Shown one piece after another: positions 1 through 6,308 of a stretch of 15,765 nt of DNA; position 1 is the first letter of the stretch; each line of letters begins with the position of its first letter. Both the position numbers and the translations under genes were made by a program. The notes beneath the pieces were generated by a model. It was not told where the DNA came from and did not search any database. It saw only the letters and a list, made by a program, of their open reading frames with translations. Origin of the DNA: Candidatus Cloacimonadota bacterium (GTDB lineage: Bacteria; Cloacimonadota; Cloacimonadia; Cloacimonadales; Cloacimonadaceae); the NCBI GenBank assembly GCA_023392795.1, contig JAEWNJ010000018.1:1-15765 (forward strand). The letters are read 5' to 3'.

Positions 1-156
1 GGCCCTCGCTTCAAAACCTGGATGCAGGTGAAAATCCCCAAAGCCGATATCAAGAAAAACATGATGATGAATATCAAGAACGAAGAAGCGCTCTACAACC
101 AGTTTAAGGCTTCCCAAGCATTCAAAGAACTGGAAATGGAAATGGGCAAGAATTAA
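1..156 (+). CDS. C-terminal fragment of an unrecognised protein
   Basis: An open frame enters the window at base 1 and ends at TAA 154-156, giving 51 residues that start GPRFKTWMQV and end EMEMGKN. The tail is rich in Lys, Met and Glu, looks helical (KNMMMNIKNEEALYNQFKAS) and has no membrane segment. I see no family motif and assign no function. That it is a real gene end is supported by the rho-independent terminator that begins 21 nt after the stop. The gene upstream of the window would be needed to identify it. Confidence 0.7.
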   Translation, partial: GPRFKTWMQVKIPKADIKKNMMMNIKNEEALYNQFKASQAFKELEMEMGKN

Positions 157-177
157 CAAGCTCTTCCCCACTTTTAT

Positions 178-209
178 GCCCGTGACCTTAACGTCACGGG
201 CCTTTTTTT
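178..209 (+). terminator. Rho-independent terminator of the left-edge gene
   Basis: A perfect 9-bp GC-rich stem (GCCCGTGAC at 178-186 with GTCACGGGC at 193-201) encloses a 6-nt loop and is followed, after one C, by seven T residues (203-209). It lies 21 nt after the stop codon of the left-edge gene. It also marks the left boundary of the repeat region: the inverted terminus of that region starts three bases after the T run. Confidence 0.93.
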
Positions 210-211
210 AG

Positions 212-231
212 GCTCACTTTCAAACCAAGTG
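212..231 (+). repeat. Left 20-bp inverted terminus
   Basis: GCTCACTTTCAAACCAAGTG is the exact reverse complement of 1016-1035. Seventeen of its bases also form the start of the first ~137-bp direct repeat, so the terminus and that repeat share an end. Confidence 0.85.
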
Positions 232-350
232 GGTATAGTTTGGCGAAGCGTTTCTGTAGATAGCTGCATATCCATCTCGATCAGCCTATGGATCAAATCC
301 AATAGTCGGCGCTTAGGTACAACCAAAAGAATCATCAGTCTTGTTTGGGC
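214..350 (+). repeat. ~137-bp direct repeat, copy 1
   Basis: This matches 643-775 in the same orientation at roughly 85-90% by eye, with small indels. A 39-bp core is identical in both copies: 271-309 here and 696-734 in copy 2, beginning TCCATCTCGATCAGCC. The ends are TCACTTTCAAACC on the left and CTTGTTTGGGC on the right. No coding capacity is conserved between the copies because the indels break frame. Confidence 0.85.
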
Positions 351-377
351 TTCAGTTACTTAAACCATTCTTACACA

Positions 378-396
378 ATCGATTTGGATGAGAGCC
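378..396 (-). repeat. Short GGCTCTC module, inverted diverged copy
   Basis: Read on the minus strand this is GGCTCTCATCCAAATCGAT, matching 16 of the first 19 bases of the 30-bp module at 842-871. It is short and diverged, so the relationship is likely but not certain. Confidence 0.4.
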
Positions 397-502
397 TTGG
401 TATTCTACGGTCTTTTTCATTGTCATTACTCTGTCTCCACTGAAAAATACCTTCTATCTATCAGTGTGCGCAGCCAATTCTCAATTCTTTAGTGATTTAC
501 CT

Positions 503-639
503 CTTGCCATCTTGTAGTTTATACGCCTCCCATACACCGGTCATACACCGGTCGTACAATCGTATGACCGGTGTATGGGAGGCTCACTAGATGCGTATGA
601 AGCTCAAGATAGGAAGATTGAACCGGTTGGGGATGATTT
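503..639 (+). repeat. Palindrome-bearing 137-bp repeat, left copy
   Basis: The whole stretch recurs in inverted orientation at 15626-15765, about 15 kb away, with few substitutions and one 3-nt indel. At its centre is a 59-bp palindrome (525-583). Outside it the arms are also imperfectly complementary: the segment around 508-524 is similar to the reverse complement of 596-613 (the GCTCAAGATAGG side). The whole unit could therefore extrude a long imperfect hairpin. No reading frame is conserved. Confidence 0.9.
525..583. repeat. 59-bp palindrome with three ACCGGT sites, left copy
   Basis: Perfect 22-bp arms (525-546 and 562-583, outer sequence GCCTCCCATACACCGG) surround a 15-nt centre. The unit CATACACCGGT occurs twice in the left arm and centre and once, inverted, on the right. 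The sequence can therefore also pair in a shifted register (542-577, one mismatched pair). ACCGGT occurs at 536, 547 and 567. It differs from the right-hand copy (15685-15743) at a single position. Confidence 0.9.
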
Positions 640-642
640 GGA

Positions 643-775
643 TCACTTTCAAACCAGGTGGCTAAAGTTTGGCTGAGCGTTTTCTGTAGATAGGTTCCAT
701 CTCGATCAGCCTATGGATCAAATCCAATAGTCGGTGCTTAGGTGCAACCCAAAAAAACATCAGACTTGTTTGGGC
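643..775 (+). repeat. ~137-bp direct repeat, copy 2
   Basis: This is the second copy of the repeat at 214-350, in the same orientation and beginning four bases after the palindrome-bearing repeat ends (639). It has a 5-nt deletion near 693 relative to copy 1. The identical 39-bp core lies at 696-734. The two copies flank the palindrome-bearing repeat. Confidence 0.85.
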
Positions 776-841
776 ATTCGTAGCACCGGAATGCTAGGTT
801 ACGTAGCGATATGGAGCTTACTCAGACCCGGGATTTATTTC

Positions 842-871
842 GGCTCTCTACCAAATCGAGTGGGTATGCAT
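842..871 (+). repeat. 30-bp GGCTCTCT module, copy at left end
   Basis: This begins GGCTCTCTACCAAATCGAG and matches 15588-15617 in the same orientation with four mismatches in 30. It lies 21 nt before the hairpin array, whereas the right-end copy lies just before the inverted palindrome repeat. The modules are therefore arranged differently at the two ends. Confidence 0.6.
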
Positions 872-892
872 CTAGAAGTGGCCGAATTGGGG

Positions 893-974
893 TGGCAAGC
901 TCCTGCTTGCCACAGTGAGCGTTAGCTCACTTCTGAAGGCAGCTTCGCTGCCTCTGCCAAGCGGAGCTTGGCAG
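893..974. repeat. Array of four tandem short hairpins
   Basis: Four perfect stem-loops follow one another almost without gaps. TGGCAAGC/GCTTGCCA has an 8-bp stem and loop TCCT (893-912). AGTGAGC/GCTCACT has 7 bp and loop GTTA (914-931). AGGCAGC/GCTGCCT has 7 bp and loop TTC (937-953). CTGCCAAGC/GCTTGGCAG has 9 bp and loop GGA (954-974). The stems differ in sequence but all have GC at the loop-proximal end (..AGC/GCT..). No T tract follows on either strand, so these are not ordinary intrinsic terminators. The array lies about 60 nt downstream of the minus-strand peptidase stop, so it would sit in that transcript's 3' region if transcription reads on. Confidence 0.85.
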
Positions 975-1015
975 CCCTATCAGCGTAGGATGGTTCTCTG
1001 TTTACTTACTTCACT

Positions 1016-1035
1016 CACTTGGTTTGAAAGTGAGC
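1016..1035 (-). repeat. Right 20-bp inverted terminus
   Basis: This is the exact reverse complement of 212-231. It ends three bases before the TAA of the minus-strand peptidase gene (1038-1040). Confidence 0.85.
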
Positions 1036-1037
1036 TT

Positions 1038-2288
1038 TTATTTCTTGTATTTCTCCTTCCACTTCAGTTCCGGTTTCTCCAGAGTGGAATGCCACAGATA
1101 GCGCTCAATCTTGTCGCGCAGACTGTCATCGAATCCTGTGGGCACCGGATACATCATCGCATTTAGCACACGGTCCAGGATAGTCTTTGTGGCCAGATAT
1201 ACATCTTTGAGGCCGTATTCTGTGGCGTTTGCAGCGGTATCTTTATCGGTATGAATGTGAAAGAGCCCTTTACCACCCAGTCTCGCCAGATTGAGCGATG
1301 GGATTTCATAGACGCTGAAGGGCATGCAATCGCTACTGTAGATATTCAGATTTTCGCTGAAGACGAGACCCTGTTCGCGCAGCAGACCGCCTGCATAACC
1401 CTGCAATTCCTTGCTACCCATCACAAAGACCACGTTGCGTCCGATGGGATCGCCGGCCAGATCCACATTCAAGACCAGCTTCACGCGTTTGATGATCTCT
1501 TCCTCGTGCGCTTTTGCATAGGCAAAACTGCCCAGCAAACCCAGCTCTTCGCCGGAAAACCAGATGATTCTCAGGTCACGTTCGGGCTGTTTACGAGCGA
1601 AATATTCCGCCGCTTTCATCAGGCAGACGCTGCCTCCGGCATTGTCGCAAGCGCCGTGAGAGCGGGCAACACTATCATAATGCCCCACCAGCAGGGTAAG
1701 AGCATTGTCGCGTCCCTTACCGGGGATATCCAGCACGATGTTCCGCGCGGTGCGGGTGCCGGAATCCTGCTTGATCTGGAGATGGATCACTTTGCCAGCC
1801 TGCTTCATCAGCTTTTCCGCGTAGTCATAACGCAGCATCACACAGGGGAAGATCTCATCTTTGGGCAGATTTTGCCGGTGGGAATAGGAATAGGCGGTTT
1901 TCAAGGGAGCTGAGATGCCGATAAATGCCTTCACTTTGGCTTCAGCAGCGAGGTCATACAAGCGTTTATCACTGTGATAATACAGCACAATGCAGCCATC
2001 GTAGCGTCCGGGATTGAGCAGCAGGGCGTCGGCATTTTCCAGATAGACCAATTCGCCTTCCACATCGCTATCGCCACACAGGCCATAGGGCGTGGCCTCC
2101 CAACTGATGTCGCCCACACTGATCGTGGCTGTTCCGCTTTCGAAACCATGGATATCAAACTCTTCCGTGTGAGGTTTCAGGCCGAGACCATTCAGATAGC
2201 TGATGATGGTTTCGCAGCCCCGTCTTTCTCCCTCGGTACCCGCCAGGCGTTCATGATCCAGAGCTTTTAGCAATTGATAGAGTGTCAT
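1038..2288 (-). CDS. M28-family zinc aminopeptidase
   Basis: A 416-residue metallo-exopeptidase predicted to release N-terminal amino acids from peptides using two zinc ions. The full M28 signature is visible: GHYDS (His203, with Asp205), CDNAGG (bridging Asp215), SGEELGL (catalytic Glu247 and ligand Glu248), LNVDLAGD (Asp276) and FHIHTDKDT (His346). Residues ~60-170 form an inserted domain before the catalytic fold, reminiscent of PA-type insertions. There is no signal peptide or membrane segment, so it is probably cytoplasmic and acts in peptide catabolism. The ATG at 2286-2288 is preferred to upstream in-frame starts because it has GGGAG at 2295-2299 and because translation above it has no protein-like character. 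It is transcribed alone, divergently from tpiA. Exact substrate preference cannot be read from the sequence. Confidence 0.95.
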   Translation of the reverse strand: MTLYQLLKALDHERLAGTEGERRGCETIISYLNGLGLKPHTEEFDIHGFESGTATISVGDISWEATPYGLCGDSDVEGELVYLENADALLLNPGRYDGCIVLYYHSDKRLYDLAAEAKVKAFIGISAPLKTAYSYSHRQNLPKDEIFPCVMLRYDYAEKLMKQAGKVIHLQIKQDSGTRTARNIVLDIPGKGRDNALTLLVGHYDSVARSHGACDNAGGSVCLMKAAEYFARKQPERDLRIIWFSGEELGLLGSFAYAKAHEEEIIKRVKLVLNVDLAGDPIGRNVVFVMGSKELQGYAGGLLREQGLVFSENLNIYSSDCMPFSVYEIPSLNLARLGGKGLFHIHTDKDTAANATEYGLKDVYLATKTILDRVLNAMMYPVPTGFDDSLRDKIERYLWHSTLEKPELKWKEKYKK

Positions 2289-2294
2289 ATTTTT

Positions 2295-2299
2295 CTCCC
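2295..2299 (-). promoter_or_regulatory. Ribosome binding site fixing the M28 start
   Basis: GGGAG lies six bases upstream of the ATG at 2286-2288. It decides the start against an extended frame reaching 2513. Confidence 0.75.
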
Positions 2300-2515
2300 T
2301 TTTGGCGTGATTGCAGCGGCGCCCAAGCTTTTTTAACACTCTGGGAGGAGGATGGGCATTTGTCAAATCAAAAAAATGAAGGACTGGATCAATCTGCCGG
2401 TGCCTTGATAGCGCTAAAGTCACTCGGTCTGCGCCGGTGCCGGAGTCTCCGGCCGAAAAGTCTTGACGTATCTGCCTGATTCCCGATGTTTGGACTGGAT
2501 AGATAAAAAACACAT

Positions 2516-2521
2516 GAGGTG
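2516..2521 (+). promoter_or_regulatory. Ribosome binding site for the GTG start of tpiA
   Basis: GAGGTG lies four bases before the GTG at 2526-2528. It supports GTG as the start: the protein then begins MRDIIIAGNWKMNK, exactly the usual triosephosphate isomerase N-terminus. Confidence 0.8.
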
Positions 2522-2525
2522 ATTA

Positions 2526-3305
2526 GTGCGAGATATAATTATAGCCGGTAATTGGAAGATGAACAAGGACTTAGAGGGTACACGCGCATTTTGTAAAGCG
2601 ATCGAAAAAGCATGCACAAACAAAGACGAACAGGGTGTGACAAGCATTTTGGCCCCCGCATTCCCATTCCTGGGCTTGATGCTGCGCGATCTGGAAGGAA
2701 CTGCCGTAAAAGTAGCTGCGCAAGATACTTCCGCGCACAATGACGGGGCTTTCACCGGTGAAGTTTCAGCTTCGATGCTGGCTTCATTGGGAATTCAGTA
2801 TTGCATAGTGGGGCATTCGGAGCGTCGGGCTTATCACAATGAGACCAATGAGATCATCCAGGAAAAGGTGCTGGCGGTGATGGATAACGGCATGCGGCCG
2901 ATCCTCTGCGTGGGCGAGACCCTGGCGCAGCGCGATGAAGGCATCACTGAGCAGGTGATCCTGCGCCAACTGGACGGCTGTCTGAGAGATATCCCCTTGT
3001 ACTCCGGCAATCAATTGATCATCGCATACGAACCGGTCTGGGCAATCGGCACCGGACGCAATGCCTCTGGCGATCAGGCGCAGGAAGTGCATGCCCTCAT
3101 CCGCAAATGGCTGAGCGATCATTACAGCAAAGCCCTGGCAGATAGCATGTGCATTCTCTACGGGGGCAGCGTGAATCCGGACAATCTACCCGGATTGCTG
3201 GCTCAGAAAGATATCGATGGCGGATTGATCGGCGGCGCGTCCCTGGACGCGGGGTCATTCTTGCGCATGGTGGATATCGCTGTACACAGAAAGGAGAAGA
3301 AATGA
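2526..3305 (+). CDS. tpiA: Triosephosphate isomerase
   Basis: A 259-residue cytoplasmic enzyme that interconverts dihydroxyacetone phosphate and glyceraldehyde 3-phosphate in glycolysis and gluconeogenesis. All active-site elements are present: AGNWKMNK (Asn9, Lys11), GHSERR (electrophile His97), AYEPVWAIGTG (catalytic base Glu169 and flexible loop 6), YGGSVNPDN and GGLIGGASL for phosphate binding. Length and order are normal for the (beta/alpha)8 fold. The start is GTG with a good ribosome binding site. Its stop overlaps the serS start in ATGA (3302-3305), so the two are probably translated in a coupled manner. It is the first gene of the long plus-strand run. Confidence 0.99.
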   Translation: MRDIIIAGNWKMNKDLEGTRAFCKAIEKACTNKDEQGVTSILAPAFPFLGLMLRDLEGTAVKVAAQDTSAHNDGAFTGEVSASMLASLGIQYCIVGHSERRAYHNETNEIIQEKVLAVMDNGMRPILCVGETLAQRDEGITEQVILRQLDGCLRDIPLYSGNQLIIAYEPVWAIGTGRNASGDQAQEVHALIRKWLSDHYSKALADSMCILYGGSVNPDNLPGLLAQKDIDGGLIGGASLDAGSFLRMVDIAVHRKEKK

Positions 3306-4561
3306 TCGATATCAAGTTCATCCGCGCCAATACTGAAACGGTGCGGAAGGCGATCGTAAATAAAAATGAAAAGGCCGATCTGGATAGTCTCTTGGCAGTG
3401 GATGAATCCAGACGTCGTCTGCAATATGATTTTGATACTCTGAAAGCGGAGCAGAATTCCGTTTCACAGATTATCGCGCAAAAGAAACGCGCCAAAGAAG
3501 ACGCCACCCAGGAATTAGCACAAATGACCGAAGTGGCAGACAGGATTAAAACCCTACAGACGGAGCTGAGCGCCGTGAATGCCCAGATGGACCATCTGCT
3601 GCTCACCATCCCCAATGTGCCGCAGGATAATGTGCCCGTCGGCAGGGATGAAAGCTTCAACGAGATTATCCGGCATGAGGGTGAGGCGGTGCAGCACGAT
3701 TTTGAGCCGAAGGACCATCTGGAAATCGCTACGATCAACGGGCTGTTGGATCTGATGCGGGGGGCAAAGATCTCCGGCAGCGGATTCCCGATCTATACCG
3801 GGTTTGGGGCAAAGCTGGAACGCGCCATCATCAATTTCATGCTGGAATATCACCTGCAAAAGCATGGCTATACCGAGCTGATGGTGCCACTGGCGGTGAA
3901 TCGCAAGACCATGACCGGCACGGGTCAATTGCCCAAGCTGGAAGACGATATGTATCATATATCCGAGGATGATCTCTTCCTGATTCCCACGGCAGAAGTA
4001 CCGGTGACCAATATCTACGCCGATGAGGTGCTTTCACATAAGGATCTGCCCATCAAGCACGTAGCCTACACGCCATGTTTCAGAAGAGAGGCCGGTTCGT
4101 ACGGCAAGGATACCCGTGGTTTGCAGCGTTTGCATCAGTTCAATAAGGTGGAAATGGTGCGCTTTGTGGAGCCTTCACAATCGGAAGCCGCGCTGGAAGA
4201 GATGCTGCAGGATGCCGAAGACATCCTGAAAGCCTTTGGTTTGCATTACCGGGTGGTGAATCTCTGCACCGGTGATCTCAGCTTTGCCAGCCAAAAGACC
4301 TACGATCTGGAAGTATGGGCGCCCGGCAGCCAGAAATACCTGGAAGTGTCTTCAGTAAGTAATTTTGGGGAGTTCCAGGCCCGCCGCGCCAATATCAGAT
4401 ACAAAGACGCCACCGGCAAGGTGAATCACTTGCATACCCTGAACGGATCAGGCCTGGCTACTCCAAGGCTGATGATAGCGATATTGGAAACCTATCAAAA
4501 TGCTGATGGCACATTCCGAGTGCCGGAAGTATTGAAACCCTGGATGAGCCTGAAGGTATAG
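3302..4561 (+). CDS. serS: Seryl-tRNA synthetase
   Basis: A 419-residue class II aminoacyl-tRNA synthetase that charges tRNA-Ser and tRNA-Sec with serine. The N-terminal start MIDIKFIRANTETVRKA and a long charged helical segment (about residues 28-100) form the coiled-coil arm that grips the tRNA. The catalytic core shows motif 1 (about 178-196, ending MVP), the TAEVP serine-binding loop (230-234), motif 2 (FRREAGSYGKDTRGL, 260-274) and motif 3 (NGSGLATPRLMIAILE, Arg389). Length is normal. The ATG at 3302 overlaps the tpiA stop and follows AAAGGAG; longer in-frame readings back to 3149 lie inside tpiA and are artefacts. The next gene starts one base after its stop, so downstream genes probably share its transcript. 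Confidence 0.99.
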   Translation: MIDIKFIRANTETVRKAIVNKNEKADLDSLLAVDESRRRLQYDFDTLKAEQNSVSQIIAQKKRAKEDATQELAQMTEVADRIKTLQTELSAVNAQMDHLLLTIPNVPQDNVPVGRDESFNEIIRHEGEAVQHDFEPKDHLEIATINGLLDLMRGAKISGSGFPIYTGFGAKLERAIINFMLEYHLQKHGYTELMVPLAVNRKTMTGTGQLPKLEDDMYHISEDDLFLIPTAEVPVTNIYADEVLSHKDLPIKHVAYTPCFRREAGSYGKDTRGLQRLHQFNKVEMVRFVEPSQSEAALEEMLQDAEDILKAFGLHYRVVNLCTGDLSFASQKTYDLEVWAPGSQKYLEVSSVSNFGEFQARRANIRYKDATGKVNHLHTLNGSGLATPRLMIAILETYQNADGTFRVPEVLKPWMSLKV

Positions 4562-4562
4562 C

Positions 4563-6308
4563 ATGTTTTGCTATGTGAAATCCGCACACGGGCAACCGTT
4601 GCAATACAAGGGTTCGATCCCTGCAATCCTGGAAGGGCAGCTATACTATAAGCTTCCCCAAAAGAAGATCCAGGATTCATTTGTGGATCAACGTGGCGAT
4701 TTCATTTTGATCTTTGAAGGCATCGTGGCAAATGCCAGCGAGATCATCAACCGTTATGGCGTGAAATGCCTGCAAGACGTCATCTGGAAGGCCTGCGAAA
4801 CTCCTCACATCATCGCTGAACTGCACGGTCAATTCCGTATCTTTATCCTCAACACGGTCTGTGGTGATTTTAAAGCCTTTAACAACCCAACCAATAACTG
4901 TAGAGTGTATTATTGGCATGAAAACGGGGCTTTGGTGGTGGCGGACTCAATCCACACGGTGATGCAGGTGTTACTGGGAAGTGGGATTACCCCAAAAGTA
5001 AGTCTGTTGGGGGCGCGGATGCTGCTTAGCTACGGCTATATGCTGGAAGAATACAGTACTATTGAGAATATCCGTAGCCTACCCTCAGCAGGAGGATTGC
5101 GATTCCTGGACGACAAGCTGAGCGTGGGGCGCTATCATGAGTGGAGCAGTGAGATACTTTACAGCGATCCAAGGCAATGCGCATCCGAGATTGACCGACT
5201 GTTTACCAAGGCAGTTTCACAAGCGTTTTCACGCGATGAAGAGGGAAAGCATCTGGCATTTTTGAGCGGGGGACTTGATTCCCGCATGACCGTGTATTGT
5301 GCTCACGCTGCCGGATTTAGGAGCTTTCAGACACTTGTGTTTTCTGAGCCCGGATATCTGGACGTTACCATAGCCCGTAGTATCGCTGCAGAACTGGGGC
5401 TGGAAAGCAATTTTTACTCTCTGGAAAAGGGGAACTATCTGTCAAACCTGGCAGAGAACCTTGTTTATAATGACGGACAAATCATTCTGCATGGGGCAGC
5501 CCATTTGTTTCGTGCAATCAGGGATTATGAACCCGGGGATTACGCCATCCTCCACTCCGGTCAGATTGGGGCAATCATGCAGGGTAATTTCCTGCAAAGC
5601 GGGCAACACAGCAATCCGGATATCAGCGCTGCAGCTTATTCAGATAAGATTCTGGGATCGTTTATTCACGAACTGAAGGGATTGGAGACAAAGTACCGAA
5701 ATCAGGAGCTTCTCCTGCTGCACAACCGTGGATTCAATGGAGCGATAAATGGTGATCTAGCATGTTATCCAAGCACCCACAGCATATCACCTTTTCTTGC
5801 CCCGGAGTTTTTACAGTACACCTTGAACATCGATCCTAAAATCAGAATTGGTACGAAACTCTTCTTCCAGTGGATCAATAGCTGCCATCCCCGTGCGGGC
5901 AGGCATGTATGGGAAAAAACCAATGCCAGACCTACTGCTCCGCGCTGGCTGGTAAAATCCAAATACTATCTCTGGCGCGGATCAAACAAGATCAAACGTA
6001 AACTTACTGGTGAGCAAAACCGCCTCAGTATGAATCCCTTCGACTATTGGTGGGCAAAAAATCCCGTCCTAAGGGGAATCATCAGGAAAGATATGAGCTG
6101 TATCGAAGAAATCCTGCCCTCACTGGATCCGGAACTGGCGAAAGATCTGCTATGCATGAGTCAGAGCCCCTCTTTCAGCGAACGCCTTCAGGCCTACAGC
6201 CTCGCCAGGGGATTACAGTATCTCTACGGTTCCATGGATGAGATTGACCTCCAGAGATGTCCGCAGGCGGGCAAAAACAACACAATGATACCCAGGGAGA
6301 GTATATGA
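4563..6308 (+). CDS. Asparagine-synthase-like amide ligase / amidotransferase
   Basis: A 581-residue protein with the two-part layout of AsnB-type enzymes. The C-terminal half has the ATP pyrophosphatase P-loop AFLSGGLDSR (Ser235-Arg241), used to adenylate a carboxylate. The N-terminal half resembles the class II glutaminase fold (HGQFRIFI near 88, VVADSIHTVM near 125) but starts MFCYVKS, with no Cys at position 2. Phe2 would block Met removal, so a functional N-terminal Cys nucleophile is not expected. It may use ammonia or another amine, or act as an amide-forming ligase. Relatives occur in surface-polysaccharide clusters as sugar amidotransferases and in natural-product clusters. It starts one base after serS with GAAGG upstream and ends in an ATGA overlap with an exported glycosidase-like gene, followed by a Wzz-like gene. 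A glycan-modifying role is inferred from that context; the substrate is unknown. Confidence 0.82.
   Translation: MFCYVKSAHGQPLQYKGSIPAILEGQLYYKLPQKKIQDSFVDQRGDFILIFEGIVANASEIINRYGVKCLQDVIWKACETPHIIAELHGQFRIFILNTVCGDFKAFNNPTNNCRVYYWHENGALVVADSIHTVMQVLLGSGITPKVSLLGARMLLSYGYMLEEYSTIENIRSLPSAGGLRFLDDKLSVGRYHEWSSEILYSDPRQCASEIDRLFTKAVSQAFSRDEEGKHLAFLSGGLDSRMTVYCAHAAGFRSFQTLVFSEPGYLDVTIARSIAAELGLESNFYSLEKGNYLSNLAENLVYNDGQIILHGAAHLFRAIRDYEPGDYAILHSGQIGAIMQGNFLQSGQHSNPDISAAAYSDKILGSFIHELKGLETKYRNQELLLLHNRGFNGAINGDLACYPSTHSISPFLAPEFLQYTLNIDPKIRIGTKLFFQWINSCHPRAGRHVWEKTNARPTAPRWLVKSKYYLWRGSNKIKRKLTGEQNRLSMNPFDYWWAKNPVLRGIIRKDMSCIEEILPSLDPELAKDLLCMSQSPSFSERLQAYSLARGLQYLYGSMDEIDLQRCPQAGKNNTMIPRESI

Larger units (their letters stand above)
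212..1035. mobile_element. Composite intergenic element with 20-bp inverted ends
   Basis: This 824-bp gene-free stretch begins with GCTCACTTTCAAACCAAGTG (212-231) and ends with its exact reverse complement (1016-1035). It fills the space from just after the upstream terminator to three bases before the stop codon of the minus-strand peptidase. Both sides carry TTTTA (206-210 and 1036-1040), a possible target-site duplication, but G211 intervenes on the left and T runs make this weak evidence. Inside are two ~137-bp direct repeats, a palindrome-bearing 137-bp repeat and a four-hairpin array. No transposase or other credible reading frame is present. A non-autonomous mobile element or a repeat-accretion zone would both fit. 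Confidence 0.4.
2289..2525. promoter_or_regulatory. Divergent intergenic region between M28 peptidase and tpiA
   Basis: These 237 bases must hold promoters for both directions. On the plus strand TTGACG (2463-2468) is a candidate -35; 17 bases on, ATGTTT (2486-2491) is a poor -10. On the minus strand a perfect TTGACA (plus coordinates 2361-2366) has no good -10 at normal spacing. A small hairpin (GCCGGA/TCCGGC, 2439-2453) lies between. No gene is credible here. The exact promoters are uncertain. Confidence 0.35.

Noticed and set aside
734..1166. Two overlapping plus-strand open frames in the left repeat region
   Set aside because: They run through direct repeats and the hairpin array, have no ribosome binding site, no family resemblance and no conserved frame between repeat copies.
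1251..1913. Long plus-strand frame antisense to the M28 gene
   Set aside because: Antisense shadow; the opposite strand carries all M28 catalytic motifs.
2439..2453. Hairpin GCCGGA/TCCGGC as terminator or riboswitch
   Set aside because: The stem is only 6 bp, there is no T tract and no recognisable aptamer.
2289..2513. N-terminal extension of the M28 peptidase by 75 codons
   Set aside because: The extension has no family similarity and spans the divergent promoter region; the ATG at 2286-2288 has a good GGGAG site.
3149..3301. N-terminal extension of seryl-tRNA synthetase
   Set aside because: It lies out of frame inside tpiA, and the canonical SerRS N-terminus starts at 3302 with its own ribosome binding site.
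3097..3738. Minus-strand frame opposite tpiA and serS
   Set aside because: Antisense to two certain genes with no independent coding evidence.
6257..6304. Upstream start for the exported TIM-barrel protein
   Set aside because: It would place 16 polar residues before a clear signal peptide; the ATG at 6305 has AGGGAG and an ATGA overlap.
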